Notes under the pieces: model-generated | Databases searched by the model: none | What the model saw: the letters and a program-made list of their open reading frames with translations, nothing else | Told to the model about the DNA's origin: nothing | NCBI RefSeq assembly: GCF_003994255.1 | Contig: NZ_ML133854.1 | Span: 1 to 64,000 of the forward strand | Reading direction: 5' to 3' | Length of the DNA stretch: 64,000 nucleotides | Source: Brachybacterium paraconglomeratum | GTDB lineage: Bacteria > Actinomycetota > Actinomycetes > Actinomycetales > Dermabacteraceae | Position numbers and translations under genes: made by a program | In this document: in pieces, positions 1 to 7,833 of the stretch | How the letters are laid out: every line of letters starts with the position of its first letter | How positions within the stretch are numbered: position 1 is the first letter of the stretch

Positions 1-127
1 CAACGGCCGGCTCGAGCACCTCCGCGGCTCCGCACTGGGCTTCCGCAACCTCGTCCACTACATCGCTCGCAGCCTCCTCGAAGCCGGCGGCTTCAGACCC
101 CTCCTACACCCTTAAATGCGAAGAGCC
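1..127 (+). mobile_element. right end of an ISL3-family insertion sequence (partial)
   Basis: The window opens inside an insertion sequence. It holds the last 37 codons of a transposase and, directly after the stop, a terminus that read inward on the minus strand begins GGCTCTTCGCATTTAAGG. Termini starting GGCTCTTC are typical of ISL3-family elements (for example those of corynebacteria). I place the boundary at about position 127; the other end and any 8-bp target duplication lie outside the window. The element sits inside the 3' part of a solute-binding protein gene. Confidence 0.75.
2..115 (+). CDS. ISL3-family transposase, C-terminal fragment
   Basis: Only the last 37 residues are present; the 5' part lies left of the window. 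The readable tail contains NGRLEHLRGSALGFRNLVHY, which resembles the conserved C-terminus of DDE transposases of the ISL3 family (N-x-R-L-E, then A-L-G-F-R-N-L). The stop codon TAA at 113-115 falls only about 12 bases before the inferred end of the element, as expected for a compact insertion sequence. Whether the full transposase is intact cannot be judged from here. Confidence 0.8.
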   Translation, partial: NGRLEHLRGSALGFRNLVHYIARSLLEAGGFRPLLHP

Positions 128-1342
128 CGATTGGATGTAGTTCTCCGCCGGGATCGAGCGGGGGATGAACTGCGAGGCGCCCATGTAGAAGCGGCCCTCG
201 TCGTAGTACCGCTGCATCTCGGCGATGCGGTCGTCGGTGACGGGCGGGGCGTCGGTCCTCGTGCCGAAGGCGAGGAACTCCGCGTTGTAGGGGTCCTGCA
301 CCTCGGGCCGCATCAGGAACTGCGCGAGCTCGCGCGCACCCTCGGGGCTGCTCGCCGCCTCGGGCACCCACAGCGACAGGTCGATGTTCACGCGCACCTT
401 GAGATCGGCGGGGTCGTCGGTCATCGGCAGCGGGAAGGTGCCCAGCTCGACGTCCGTGCCGGCCTTCGCGATCTCGCCGAGCGCCCAGGGGCCCTGGAAG
501 TACATCGCGCCCTTGCCCTGGGCGATCGCAGTGTTCCCGTCGCCGTAGCCGCGGTTGGCGGCATCGGGGTTCACGAACGCGAGCAGCTCGCCGAGGCGCT
601 GCATCGGCTCGAGCAGGGTGCGCTGGAAGGAGACCTCGGAGTCGGGGCCGACGTCCTCGCCGAGCTCGTCCATCCGCCGGTAGAACTCCCGCACGTCCAC
701 GAGCCCGCCGACGGTGTAGTCGAACAGCCCCTGCGCCACCGTCCACGCATCGAGGAAGGTCGCGTAGATCGGGATGACGTCCGCGGCCTGCAGCGTCTCG
801 CACACCGCGAGCAGCTCGTCCCAGGTGGTGGGGACCTCCAGGCCGTGCTCGTCGAAGATCCGCCGGTTGTAGATCACCGAGGCGGCGGTGACCGAATAGG
901 GGAGCACGCTGGTGCGGCCCTCGTAGGTGGGATACCAGTCGGCGAGCTCGGCGACGTCCTCGCGGATCTGCCCGGCCACGGGGAGGTCGGAGAGGTCCGA
1001 GAGCGCCCCGCGCTCCATGAAGCGCCCCATCTCGAGGTTGTAGTTCAGGCAGCCGAGGTCCGGCGGGCTGTTGCGCACGAAGCTCGCCGAGAGGTTCGTC
1101 GCGATGTCGTGCTGGACGGTGAAGCGGGCCTGCGCCTGCGAGAACTCCCCGGCGAGCTGCGAGAAGTAGGGGATGGCCTCGGGCTTGGACTGGTAGAGCG
1201 TCAGCTGCGAGCTGCCGCCGCCGGTGCCGCAGGCGGAGAGGGCGGAGGTGGCGAGGGCGGCGCCCGCGCCGGCGAGCACGCCGCGTCGCGAGGGCCGCGT
1301 CGGCGCGTGCCGCGCGTGCCGGCTGATCGAGGATGACACCAT
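104..1342 (-). CDS. sugar ABC transporter substrate-binding lipoprotein, 3' end replaced by IS sequence
   Basis: A family-1 extracellular solute-binding protein of a carbohydrate ABC importer. The N-terminus has a twin-arginine motif (SRRGVLAG, R19-R20) followed by a lipobox LSAC with C38, so it is predicted to be a Tat-exported lipoprotein. An AAGGAG ribosome-binding site three bases before ATG at 1342 supports the start. The body shows family features such as FQGPWALGEI and a D-rich C-terminal lobe. The native frame stops being native near position 128: the last residues (about SGSSHLRV) are encoded by the insertion-sequence terminus. Family members usually continue for roughly 20-30 more residues, so the product is probably truncated. 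Its permease genes would be expected further downstream, beyond the element. It is divergent from a ROK regulator that probably controls it. Confidence 0.85.
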   Translation of the reverse strand: MVSSSISRHARHAPTRPSRRGVLAGAGAALATSALSACGTGGGSSQLTLYQSKPEAIPYFSQLAGEFSQAQARFTVQHDIATNLSASFVRNSPPDLGCLNYNLEMGRFMERGALSDLSDLPVAGQIREDVAELADWYPTYEGRTSVLPYSVTAASVIYNRRIFDEHGLEVPTTWDELLAVCETLQAADVIPIYATFLDAWTVAQGLFDYTVGGLVDVREFYRRMDELGEDVGPDSEVSFQRTLLEPMQRLGELLAFVNPDAANRGYGDGNTAIAQGKGAMYFQGPWALGEIAKAGTDVELGTFPLPMTDDPADLKVRVNIDLSLWVPEAASSPEGARELAQFLMRPEVQDPYNAEFLAFGTRTDAPPVTDDRIAEMQRYYDEGRFYMGASQFIPRSIPAENYIQSGSSHLRV

Positions 1343-1444
1343 CGTCTCCTTGGAGGGGAGCGGAGTCGCCGCAGTGATGCGACGGTAGTTACGCTAGAGG
1401 TTATATTTACGACCTATCGAAAGTATGGAGGGGGTGGTCCGGGC
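1343..1444. promoter_or_regulatory. divergent promoter/operator region of the sugar-binding protein and ROK regulator
   Basis: This 102-base gap separates two divergent genes. Its centre (about 1386-1425) is clearly AT-richer than the surroundings, including TTATATTTAC, and carries several TA-rich hexamers usable as -10 elements on both strands. ROK regulators usually bind such divergent regions. I could not define a convincing symmetric operator. Confidence 0.4.
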
Positions 1445-2869
1445 ATGTCAACACCGCCGCGATCCGGGGAGCGGTCCCAGGTCGGAGAGGTGCGTTCCGC
1501 CGACCGCGGGGTCAGCTCGCCGCAGCTGATGCGTCGGGCGAACCGTCAGGCGCTCCTCCAGCACGCCCTCGGCGCCGAGGCCTTCACCGCGGCCGACGCG
1601 ATGGCCGCCACCGGGCTCACGCGCGCCACCGTGCTCGGCGTGTGCGCCGAGCTCGAGCAGGCCGGATGGCTCGAGGAGGCCCCCGCCGAGCGCGACGGCG
1701 CAGCCCCGCGAGGCCGCCCCGCCCGCCGCTTCTCCCTGCGCGCGCAGGCGGGGATCCTGCTCGCCGTCGACGCCGGCGAGCACACCCTCGCCGCCCGGGC
1801 GGCGGACCTGCGCGGCCGCGAGCTGGCCGCCGAGCGCCTCGTGCTCGAGGACGCTCCGCTCGTCGGCGACGACCTCGAGGCCGGCGCCGCCGCGGCGGAA
1901 CGGCGCCTCGAGGCGCTGCGCGCGCTGCTGGACCGGGTGAGCGCGCGGGCCGGCGCGGGAAGTCCGGTCGACGCGGCCGGCACAGGGGGCTCCCACGACA
2001 CGGCCGACGCGGTCGACGCTCCCGCCGCGGCTGGCACTGCCGACGGACGAGGCGCGGGTGGAGCGCCCCGACTGCTCACCGTCGTGGGCGTGCCCGCCCC
2101 GGTCGATGCCGAGGGGCGCTCGCCGAGCGGCGACGCCGGCTACTGGCCCGCCATGAATCCCGGCCTCGTGGACGCGCTCGACGGCCCCGTCCTGGTCGAG
2201 AACGACGCGAACCTCGCCGCGCTCGCGGAGCGCGCCCACCTGGCCCTCTCCGGCGCCGACGCGGACCACCTCGCCGCCCTGCTCATGGGCGAGCGGTTCG
2301 GCGCCGGGCTCGTCGTCGACGGACGGCTCCTGCGCGGGGCCGACGGCGGCGCGGGCGAGATGCGCTTCCTCGAGACCGTGCTCGGCGACCCTCGCGGGGC
2401 CGACGGCGTCGCCGCCCTCGCCCGGCGGTGGGCGCTCGAGGCGCTCGAGGCAGGGGAGACCTCCGCCGCGCTCTCGGCCCTGCCCGCCGCCGAGCTCGGT
2501 GCGAAGGACGTCTTCGCTGCCGCGCGCGACGGCGACAAGCTCGCCCGTGCCGTGCTCGAGCGCATCGGCGACCGCCTCGCCCGCATCGCCATGATCCTCT
2601 CGAGCCTGATCGCCGTGGACACCGTCGTCGTCGCCGGCGCGATCGCCGAGGCCATCGACCCCGTCCTCGAGCATGCGCGCGAGGCGCTGCCCCGGATCGG
2701 GACCCCGCCCCTCCCGCAGCTGCGCGCCAGCTCCCTCGGCCGCGACGTCGTCGTGCGCGGGGCGCTGGAGCTCGCCCTGACCCACCTGCGCGAGGACCCG
2801 CTGGCCCTCCTGGCCACGGACCCCGTCCAGGACCCCCATCCACCGACCGAAGGGAACCGCACGTCATGA
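1445..2869 (+). CDS. ROK family transcriptional regulator
   Basis: A 474-residue protein with an N-terminal winged-helix region (about residues 25-75, LTRATVLGVCAELEQAGWL) followed by a ROK sugar-kinase-like domain. Recognisable ROK segments are PVLVENDANLAALAE and FGAGLVVDGRLLRGADGGAGE. The usual catalytic DxGGT is replaced by VDAGEH, and the cysteine-rich zinc motif (CxCGxxGC) that follows the GEhGH-like site is absent, so it looks like a non-catalytic, sugar-sensing repressor. An Ala/Gly/Asp-rich insertion sits near residues 170-205. The start ATG follows a GGAGGGGG ribosome-binding site. Its stop overlaps the next start (ATGA), so it is coupled to the dehydrogenase and divergent from the binding-protein gene. 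Confidence 0.85.
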   Translation: MSTPPRSGERSQVGEVRSADRGVSSPQLMRRANRQALLQHALGAEAFTAADAMAATGLTRATVLGVCAELEQAGWLEEAPAERDGAAPRGRPARRFSLRAQAGILLAVDAGEHTLAARAADLRGRELAAERLVLEDAPLVGDDLEAGAAAAERRLEALRALLDRVSARAGAGSPVDAAGTGGSHDTADAVDAPAAAGTADGRGAGGAPRLLTVVGVPAPVDAEGRSPSGDAGYWPAMNPGLVDALDGPVLVENDANLAALAERAHLALSGADADHLAALLMGERFGAGLVVDGRLLRGADGGAGEMRFLETVLGDPRGADGVAALARRWALEALEAGETSAALSALPAAELGAKDVFAAARDGDKLARAVLERIGDRLARIAMILSSLIAVDTVVVAGAIAEAIDPVLEHAREALPRIGTPPLPQLRASSLGRDVVVRGALELALTHLREDPLALLATDPVQDPHPPTEGNRTS

Positions 2870-3981
2870 CCGCAGCAGCACCGCAGGCCGCAGCACAGCA
2901 GGAGGGTGCGCGCCGACTCCGCGCCGGCGTGATCGGCCTGGGCTGGGCCGGCCAGCAGCATCTCGCCGCCTACGCCGCCGACCCCGCCGTCGACCTCGTC
3001 GCCCTCTCCGCGATGGAGGAGCACCTGCTGGAGAGGTTCGGCGAGGAGCACCGGGTGCCCGGCCGCTACCGGGACTGGCGGCAGATGCTCGCCGAGGCCG
3101 AGCTCGACGTCGTCTCGATCGCGACGCCGACCTTCCTCCATGCCGAGATGGCGATCGCCGCGCTCGAGGCCGGCGTGCACGTGCTCACCGAGAAGCCGAT
3201 GGCCCAGACCGGCGAGGCCGCCGCCTCGATGGTCGAGGCGGCCCGACGCGCCGGACGCGTGCTCGAGGTGTCCTTCAACCACCGCCGACGCGGTGACGTC
3301 ACCGCGCTGAAGACCGTGATCGACTCCGGCGTCCTGGGGGACATCTACTACGCCAAGACCGGCTGGATCCGCCGCCAGGGCATCCCCGGGCTCGGCACCT
3401 GGTTCACCAAGGCCGAGAGCGCCGGCGGCGGCGCGATGATGGACATCGGCATCCACATGCTCGACATGACCCTCCACCTCCTCGGCGAGCCGGGCGTCAC
3501 CGCCGCCTCCGCCATGACGCACGCCGAGTTCGGCCCCCGCGGCCGCGGCGGCTCCGGCTTCGGCGTCTCCCAGCTCGAGGACGGCGCCCCCTTCGAGGTC
3601 GAGGACCTCGCCACCGCCTTCCTGCGCCTGGACGGCGGGGCGACGATGCTGCTGGAGTCCAGCTGGGCGCAGTGGATCCCCGAGGACCTCTGCTACGTCA
3701 CCCTCTACGGCGCGGACGGCGGGGCGACGATCGAATGGGCCGGCGGGCCCGGTAACCACCGCATCACCGTGTGGACCGAGGTCGAGGGCATCCCCGCCGA
3801 GCTCAGCCCGCAGGTGGGCGAGGACCGCGGTCACGCCGGTGCCATCGCCGAGTTCCTGCAGGCGGTCCGCTCCGGCGACGTCGCGGCCCACGACGGCTCC
3901 CTGGCGCTGCGCCGCGCCCGGGTGATCGACGCCTGCTACGCCTCCGCCGCGGCGGGCGCCGAGGTCGCCGTCGAGGGCTGA
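2866..3981 (+). CDS. Gfo/Idh/MocA family oxidoreductase
   Basis: A 371-residue NAD(P)-dependent sugar or polyol dehydrogenase-like protein. The Rossmann fingerprint is GVIGLGWAGQQH near residues 20-32, and the family EKP motif occurs as TEKPMAQ about 100 residues in. The C-terminal alpha/beta domain includes GGGAMMDIGIHMLDM, the typical helix carrying the putative catalytic Asp/His pair. The start ATG overlaps the stop of the ROK gene by four bases, so both are co-translated. With the neighbouring sugar-binding protein this suggests a sugar or sugar-acid catabolic locus; the actual substrate cannot be read from the sequence. Confidence 0.88.
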   Translation: MTAAAPQAAAQQEGARRLRAGVIGLGWAGQQHLAAYAADPAVDLVALSAMEEHLLERFGEEHRVPGRYRDWRQMLAEAELDVVSIATPTFLHAEMAIAALEAGVHVLTEKPMAQTGEAAASMVEAARRAGRVLEVSFNHRRRGDVTALKTVIDSGVLGDIYYAKTGWIRRQGIPGLGTWFTKAESAGGGAMMDIGIHMLDMTLHLLGEPGVTAASAMTHAEFGPRGRGGSGFGVSQLEDGAPFEVEDLATAFLRLDGGATMLLESSWAQWIPEDLCYVTLYGADGGATIEWAGGPGNHRITVWTEVEGIPAELSPQVGEDRGHAGAIAEFLQAVRSGDVAAHDGSLALRRARVIDACYASAAAGAEVAVEG

Positions 3982-4023
3982 GCGTCCCGCGCGCCGAACC
4001 CCCTCGGCGACGCCCCATGACGA

Positions 4024-4061
4024 GAGGCGCCCCCGACACCGCACGGTGTCGGGGGCGCCTC
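4024..4061. terminator. hairpin terminator after the oxidoreductase gene
   Basis: Stem GAGGCGCCCCCGACACC pairs perfectly with GGTGTCGGGGGCGCCTC across a four-base loop. It lies 42 bases after the dehydrogenase stop, between convergent genes, so it can serve both directions. There is no clear U-tract, as is common in GC-rich actinobacteria. Confidence 0.75.
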
Positions 4062-4066
4062 GCGGC

Positions 4067-4232
4067 GGTGGCGGCACGCAGCAGCGCCGGCCGATCCGGG
4101 GCCGGGCGCGCCCCCCCCCCCCCCCCCCCCCGGGCCCCCCCCCCCCCCCCCCGCCCCCCCCCCCCCCCGCCGGGGGGGGGGCCCGCCTCTCGTCGGTGCC
4201 GGCACTCAGCAGCGCCGGCAGATCCGGAGCCG
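4067..4232. repeat. poly-C/poly-G tract between 38-bp direct repeats
   Basis: Two 38-base imperfect direct repeats (4067-4104 and 4195-4232, 34 of 38 bases identical; core CAGCAGCGCCGG) flank a stretch at about 4110-4183 that is almost only C, then G. The second repeat is preceded by a run of G and GCCTC resembling the right arm of the hairpin at 4024-4061, as if a second copy of the terminator had degenerated. It may be a real slippage hotspot or a sequencing/assembly artefact at a strong hairpin. No gene is present. Confidence 0.8.
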
Positions 4233-4237
4233 CAGGC

Positions 4238-5200
4238 TCACTCGCCCTCGACGGGCGGGAGGACGTCGGGGTTCTCCTCGAGCCAGGCCTCCACGGCCTC
4301 GGCCTCCTTGCCCTCGCCGAACTCGTTGACGACCTTGTCCTCGAGGGAGCCGAACTGCTCGTCGGACAGCTTGGCGCCGGCGATCCACTCGGCGGCGTCG
4401 GGGAAGTCCTCCTTGAAGCCGGTGCGGCCCAGGTGGTGCAGCGCCTCCGGCTCGCCGAAGGCACCCTCGGGATCCTCGAGCGCCTTCATGTCGTAGGCCG
4501 GCATCGCCCAGAAGGGGGTCCAGAGCGTGACGACGATGTCCTCCTCGGCGTCGATCGCGTTCTCGAGCTCCGTGATCATCGCGGTGGTGGAGGACGTGAC
4601 GAGCTCGTAGTCGTCGAGGCCGTAGCCCGGGATCACGCTCTCCTGGGTCGCCTTGGTGAGCCCGGCGCCCGGCTCGATGCCGACGATCCGGCCGCCGAAG
4701 CGGTCGGCCTGGCCCGCGAGCTCGTCGATCGAGGTGATGTCCACGTACTGCGGCACGGACAGGTTCAGCACCGCGCCCTCGTAGTAGGCGACCAGGTCCT
4801 CGATGTCGTCGCCGTACTCCTCCATGTAGGAGGCGTGGGTGACCTCGGGCCAGGCCGAGGGGAACATGTCCACATCGCCCTGGGCGAGGCCCGCGTAGAG
4901 CACGCCGGCCTCGGTGATCTGCTCGTGCTCGACGGTGTAGCCCATGGCGGTCAGGCGGTTGTCGAGCAGGTAGGCGAGGGACAGCCCGTCGGTCCACGAG
5001 GGGATGTAGCCGAGCGTGATGGTGTCGCCGCCCGAGCCGCCGCCGTCGGAGCCGCCTCCGCTCTCGCCCCCGCCGCCGCAGGCGGCGAGGCCGAGGCCCA
5101 TCAGGCCGGCGCCGCCGATCAGGGCGGAGCGTCGGGTGAGGGGGCTGGCGGCGGGGCGTCGTGCGCCGCGGGGGCTGAGGGGGAGTCGTCGGGTGCTCAT
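4238..5200 (-). CDS. glycine betaine/proline-type ABC transporter substrate-binding lipoprotein
   Basis: A 320-residue OpuAC-like binding protein. The N-terminus has a Tat-type RR (LTRRSALIGG, R23-R24) and a lipobox GLAAC with C41, followed by a Gly/Ser-rich linker, so it is predicted to be anchored on the outer face of the membrane. The mature part starts with TITLGYIPSWTDGLSLAYLL and contains several conserved tryptophans (for example WTPFWAMPAY) such as those that form the aromatic cage for quaternary ammonium ligands. A GGAAGGA ribosome-binding site precedes ATG at 5200. It is the last gene of a three-gene operon, after the permease and ATPase genes. Likely substrates are betaine, proline or carnitine, for osmoprotection. 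Confidence 0.88.
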   Translation of the reverse strand: MSTRRLPLSPRGARRPAASPLTRRSALIGGAGLMGLGLAACGGGGESGGGSDGGGSGGDTITLGYIPSWTDGLSLAYLLDNRLTAMGYTVEHEQITEAGVLYAGLAQGDVDMFPSAWPEVTHASYMEEYGDDIEDLVAYYEGAVLNLSVPQYVDITSIDELAGQADRFGGRIVGIEPGAGLTKATQESVIPGYGLDDYELVTSSTTAMITELENAIDAEEDIVVTLWTPFWAMPAYDMKALEDPEGAFGEPEALHHLGRTGFKEDFPDAAEWIAGAKLSDEQFGSLEDKVVNEFGEGKEAEAVEAWLEENPDVLPPVEGE

Positions 5201-5249
5201 GAGGGAGTTCCTTCCGTGGGGTTTCTGATGGATCCGTCGGTCGCCGGTC

Positions 5250-6167
5250 TCAGGCGGCGGCCGCGTGGTCGGTGCCGCGACGGGACAGGGACTTCCTGAT
5301 CAGTGCGATCAGGGAGGTCGGATAGCCGCTGGGGTTGCCGATCGCCGCGGTGAGGCGGTCGAGGAAGACGGCCAGGACCACCACGGCCAGGCCGGCCTCG
5401 ACGCCGAGGGGCAGGTTCTGGGTGGAGATCGCCTGGACGACCTCCTTGCCCAAGCCGTCCGCGCCGACCATGCCGGCGACCACGGCCATCGACAGGGAGA
5501 GCATGATGACCTGGTTGACGCCCGCCATGATGGTCGGGACGGCCAGCGGCAGCTGGATGCCGCGGAGGATCTGGCCACGGGTCGCGCCGAAGGCCTCTCC
5601 GGCCTCGACGGTCTCCGCGTCGACCTGGCGGATGCCGAGCTCGGTCATGCGCACGCCGGGCGGCAGCGCGAAGATGATCGTGGAGAAGACGCCCGGGACC
5701 ACGCCGATCGAGAAGAACGTGACCGCCGGGATCAGGTAGACGAAGGCGGGCATCGTCTGCATGAAGTCCATGACCGGCTTCACGATCGCGCTGACCGTGC
5801 TCGAGACAGCCGCGAGGATGCCCAGCGGCACCGCGATCACGACCGCGAACCCGGTCGCCACCAGCACCAGCGCCATGGTCTGCATCATCGTCTCCCACTG
5901 CTCCATCGAGATCACGATGGCGAAGCCGATGAGCGTCGCGAGCGAGAGCTTCCAGGAGCGGAACACGAAGGCGATCAGCGCGAAGACCACGACCATCACC
6001 AGCGCGGGCGCCAGCAGGAGCAGGTCGGTGAGGCCGCCGATCAGGAAGTCCATCACCGTGGAGAAGAGGTCGAACAGCCAGGAGACGTTCGCCTTGAGCC
6101 AGTCGATGCCGGCGTCGATCCACTCGCCGATCGGGAGGCGGGGCATGAGGGCGTCGTCGGGGTTCAT
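5250..6167 (-). CDS. glycine betaine/proline-type ABC transporter permease
   Basis: A 305-residue inner-membrane permease of the ProW/OpuAB type with about six or seven hydrophobic segments. The cytoplasmic coupling loop carries the EAA motif EAGEAFGATRGQILRGIQLP, which contacts the ATPase. The start overlaps the ATPase stop codon (ATGA at 6164-6167), so it is translationally coupled. It works with the upstream ATPase and downstream binding lipoprotein as a complete OpuA/ProU-like osmoprotectant importer with a single permease subunit type, expected to act as a homodimer. Confidence 0.88.
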   Translation of the reverse strand: MNPDDALMPRLPIGEWIDAGIDWLKANVSWLFDLFSTVMDFLIGGLTDLLLLAPALVMVVVFALIAFVFRSWKLSLATLIGFAIVISMEQWETMMQTMALVLVATGFAVVIAVPLGILAAVSSTVSAIVKPVMDFMQTMPAFVYLIPAVTFFSIGVVPGVFSTIIFALPPGVRMTELGIRQVDAETVEAGEAFGATRGQILRGIQLPLAVPTIMAGVNQVIMLSLSMAVVAGMVGADGLGKEVVQAISTQNLPLGVEAGLAVVVLAVFLDRLTAAIGNPSGYPTSLIALIRKSLSRRGTDHAAAA

Positions 6168-7465
6168 CGTGCGTCACCTCCGCGGCGATCGTCGGCGGTC
6201 GGGGCGTCCTGCGCGGCGTCTCCCGGGGTGCTGGGGCCCACCGGTCCGGGCGGCGGATCGACGGCGGGGGAGGAGCTCTCTGCCTCGCCGATCACGCCGA
6301 GCGCGGTCAGCAGGGTGACCCGGGGGATCACGCCGGCGAACCGGCCCTCGTCGTCGACGACGACGAGCGGCGCGTCGTGCTGCGCGGACTTCCCGAACAG
6401 CTCGGCGACAGGCGTGTCGTGGCTGACCACCGCCATGTCGTGCACGTCGGACCAGGGCATCTCGTCCTGGCCGAGGCGCACGGCCTCCGCGACGTCGTCC
6501 TGCCAGATCACGCCGGCGGGGGTGCGGTCGCGCTCGAGCACCACGAGCCAGGAGTTCTGCGTCTCGCGCAGCAGCTTGTGGGCGGTGCGCGGGCCCTGGC
6601 CGATGCCGAGGGTCTCGCGCGGCTGCTCCATCACGGCGCCGGCCACCAGCACGCGGGTGCGGTCGACGTCCTGGATGAACTTCGCGACGTAGTCGTTGGC
6701 GGGCTCGTTGAGGATCTCCTCCGAGGAGCCGATCTGCTCGATCCGGCCGTCGCGCATCATCGCGATCCGGTCGCCGAGGCGCATCGCCTCGTTGAGGTCA
6801 TGGGTGATGAACAGGATCGTCTTGTCCAGGCGCTGCTGCAGGTCGACGAGCTGGTCCTGCATGTCGCGCCGGATCAGCGGGTCCAGGGCGGAGAACGCCT
6901 CGTCCATCAGCATCACGTCGGTGCCGGCGGCGAGGGCACGGGCCAGGCCCACGCGCTGCTTCATGCCGCCGGAGAGGGCGGAGGGGCGGTAGCCGTCCCA
7001 GCCCTTCAGGCCCACCATCCCCAGCGCCTCCTTCGCCTTCTTCTCGCGATCGGAGCGGTTCATGCCGCTGATCTCGAGTCCGTAGGCGGCGTTCTCGCCG
7101 ACGGTGCGATGGGGGAGGAGCGCGAAGTTCTGGAAGACCATGGAGATCCGGCGGCGGCGCACGTCCCGCACCTGCGCCGGGGACATCCTCGAGAGGACCT
7201 CCTCGCCGATGCGGATCTCGCCGTCGGTGGCGGGGAGAAGCCCGTTGACCATGCGGATGAGGGTGGACTTCCCGGAACCGGACAGGCCCATCACCACGAA
7301 GATCTCCCCGGGGTCGACGCTGAAGCTCGCATCGATCACGGCGGCGGTCAGGCCCTGCGCGCGCAGGTCCTCTCGCGAGCGTCCGCTGCGGAGCTCGCGC
7401 ACTCCTCGCTCTGGGCGGCGGCCGAAGACCTTGTACAGGCCCTCGGCGGAGATCACAGGTGGCAC
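6164..7465 (-). CDS. glycine betaine/proline-type ABC transporter ATP-binding protein with CBS domains
   Basis: A 433-residue ATPase of the ProV/OpuAA type. Walker A is GLSGSGKST (residues 60-68), the signature is LSGGMKQRVGLARAL and Walker B is VMLMDEAFSALDP. A C-terminal pair of CBS modules (about residues 280-400) is the ionic-strength or nucleotide sensor region seen in this family; an acidic, proline-rich tail follows. The start is GTG at 7465, preceded by AAGGAG five bases upstream. It is the first gene of the operon ATPase-permease-binding protein. The N-terminal stretch (residues 1-60) is longer than in E. coli ProV but is normal for actinobacterial ProV. Confidence 0.9.
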   Translation of the reverse strand: MPPVISAEGLYKVFGRRPERGVRELRSGRSREDLRAQGLTAAVIDASFSVDPGEIFVVMGLSGSGKSTLIRMVNGLLPATDGEIRIGEEVLSRMSPAQVRDVRRRRISMVFQNFALLPHRTVGENAAYGLEISGMNRSDREKKAKEALGMVGLKGWDGYRPSALSGGMKQRVGLARALAAGTDVMLMDEAFSALDPLIRRDMQDQLVDLQQRLDKTILFITHDLNEAMRLGDRIAMMRDGRIEQIGSSEEILNEPANDYVAKFIQDVDRTRVLVAGAVMEQPRETLGIGQGPRTAHKLLRETQNSWLVVLERDRTPAGVIWQDDVAEAVRLGQDEMPWSDVHDMAVVSHDTPVAELFGKSAQHDAPLVVVDDEGRFAGVIPRVTLLTALGVIGEAESSSPAVDPPPGPVGPSTPGDAAQDAPTADDRRGGDAR

Positions 7466-7833
7466 AGGGGCTCCTTCGGTGGCGGCATGACGTGCGTGAT
7501 GCCGAGCGGGACGTCAGCGACAGAGGGCGCAGAGGGGCCCGGGAGGCATCCGACGATCCCTCACTCTAGGCCTCGCCAGCGGGAAAAACCGCCTCGGAAC
7601 AGGCGTTTCAAGTCCTGCGAAGGGGGCTGGGAGCGTCTGTGCGGCGGCGGCGGCGAGGATGAGGGAGCGATGAGGAGGTGGCCTGACCTGCAGGGATGCG
7701 TCCGCCGGACGGGACGACCGCCAGCCGATCCGACTGTCCGACAATCGGGACATAACTATTCGGTCACACCCTGGCCGGACGGGGGCGGCCGCCCGTCGAC
7801 GACCTGCGGAAGGGCGGTGACGGCGCGGGGCCG
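7466..7833. other. 368-base intergenic region upstream of the osmoprotectant operon
   Basis: No gene is seen here. It must hold the minus-strand promoter of the osmoprotectant operon (a TAGAGT hexamer at about 7562-7567 read on the minus strand is a candidate -10) and a hairpin with a U-tract at 7584-7605. The stretch near 7740-7765 is AT-richer but shows no recognisable element. Confidence 0.5.
7584..7605 (-). terminator. intrinsic terminator downstream of the hydrolase gene
   Basis: On the minus strand, stem CGCCT, loop GTTCCG, stem AGGCG is followed by GTTTTT, a classic Rho-independent terminator. It would stop transcripts from the hydrolase gene at 7834-8583 before they enter the osmoprotectant operon. 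Confidence 0.6.
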
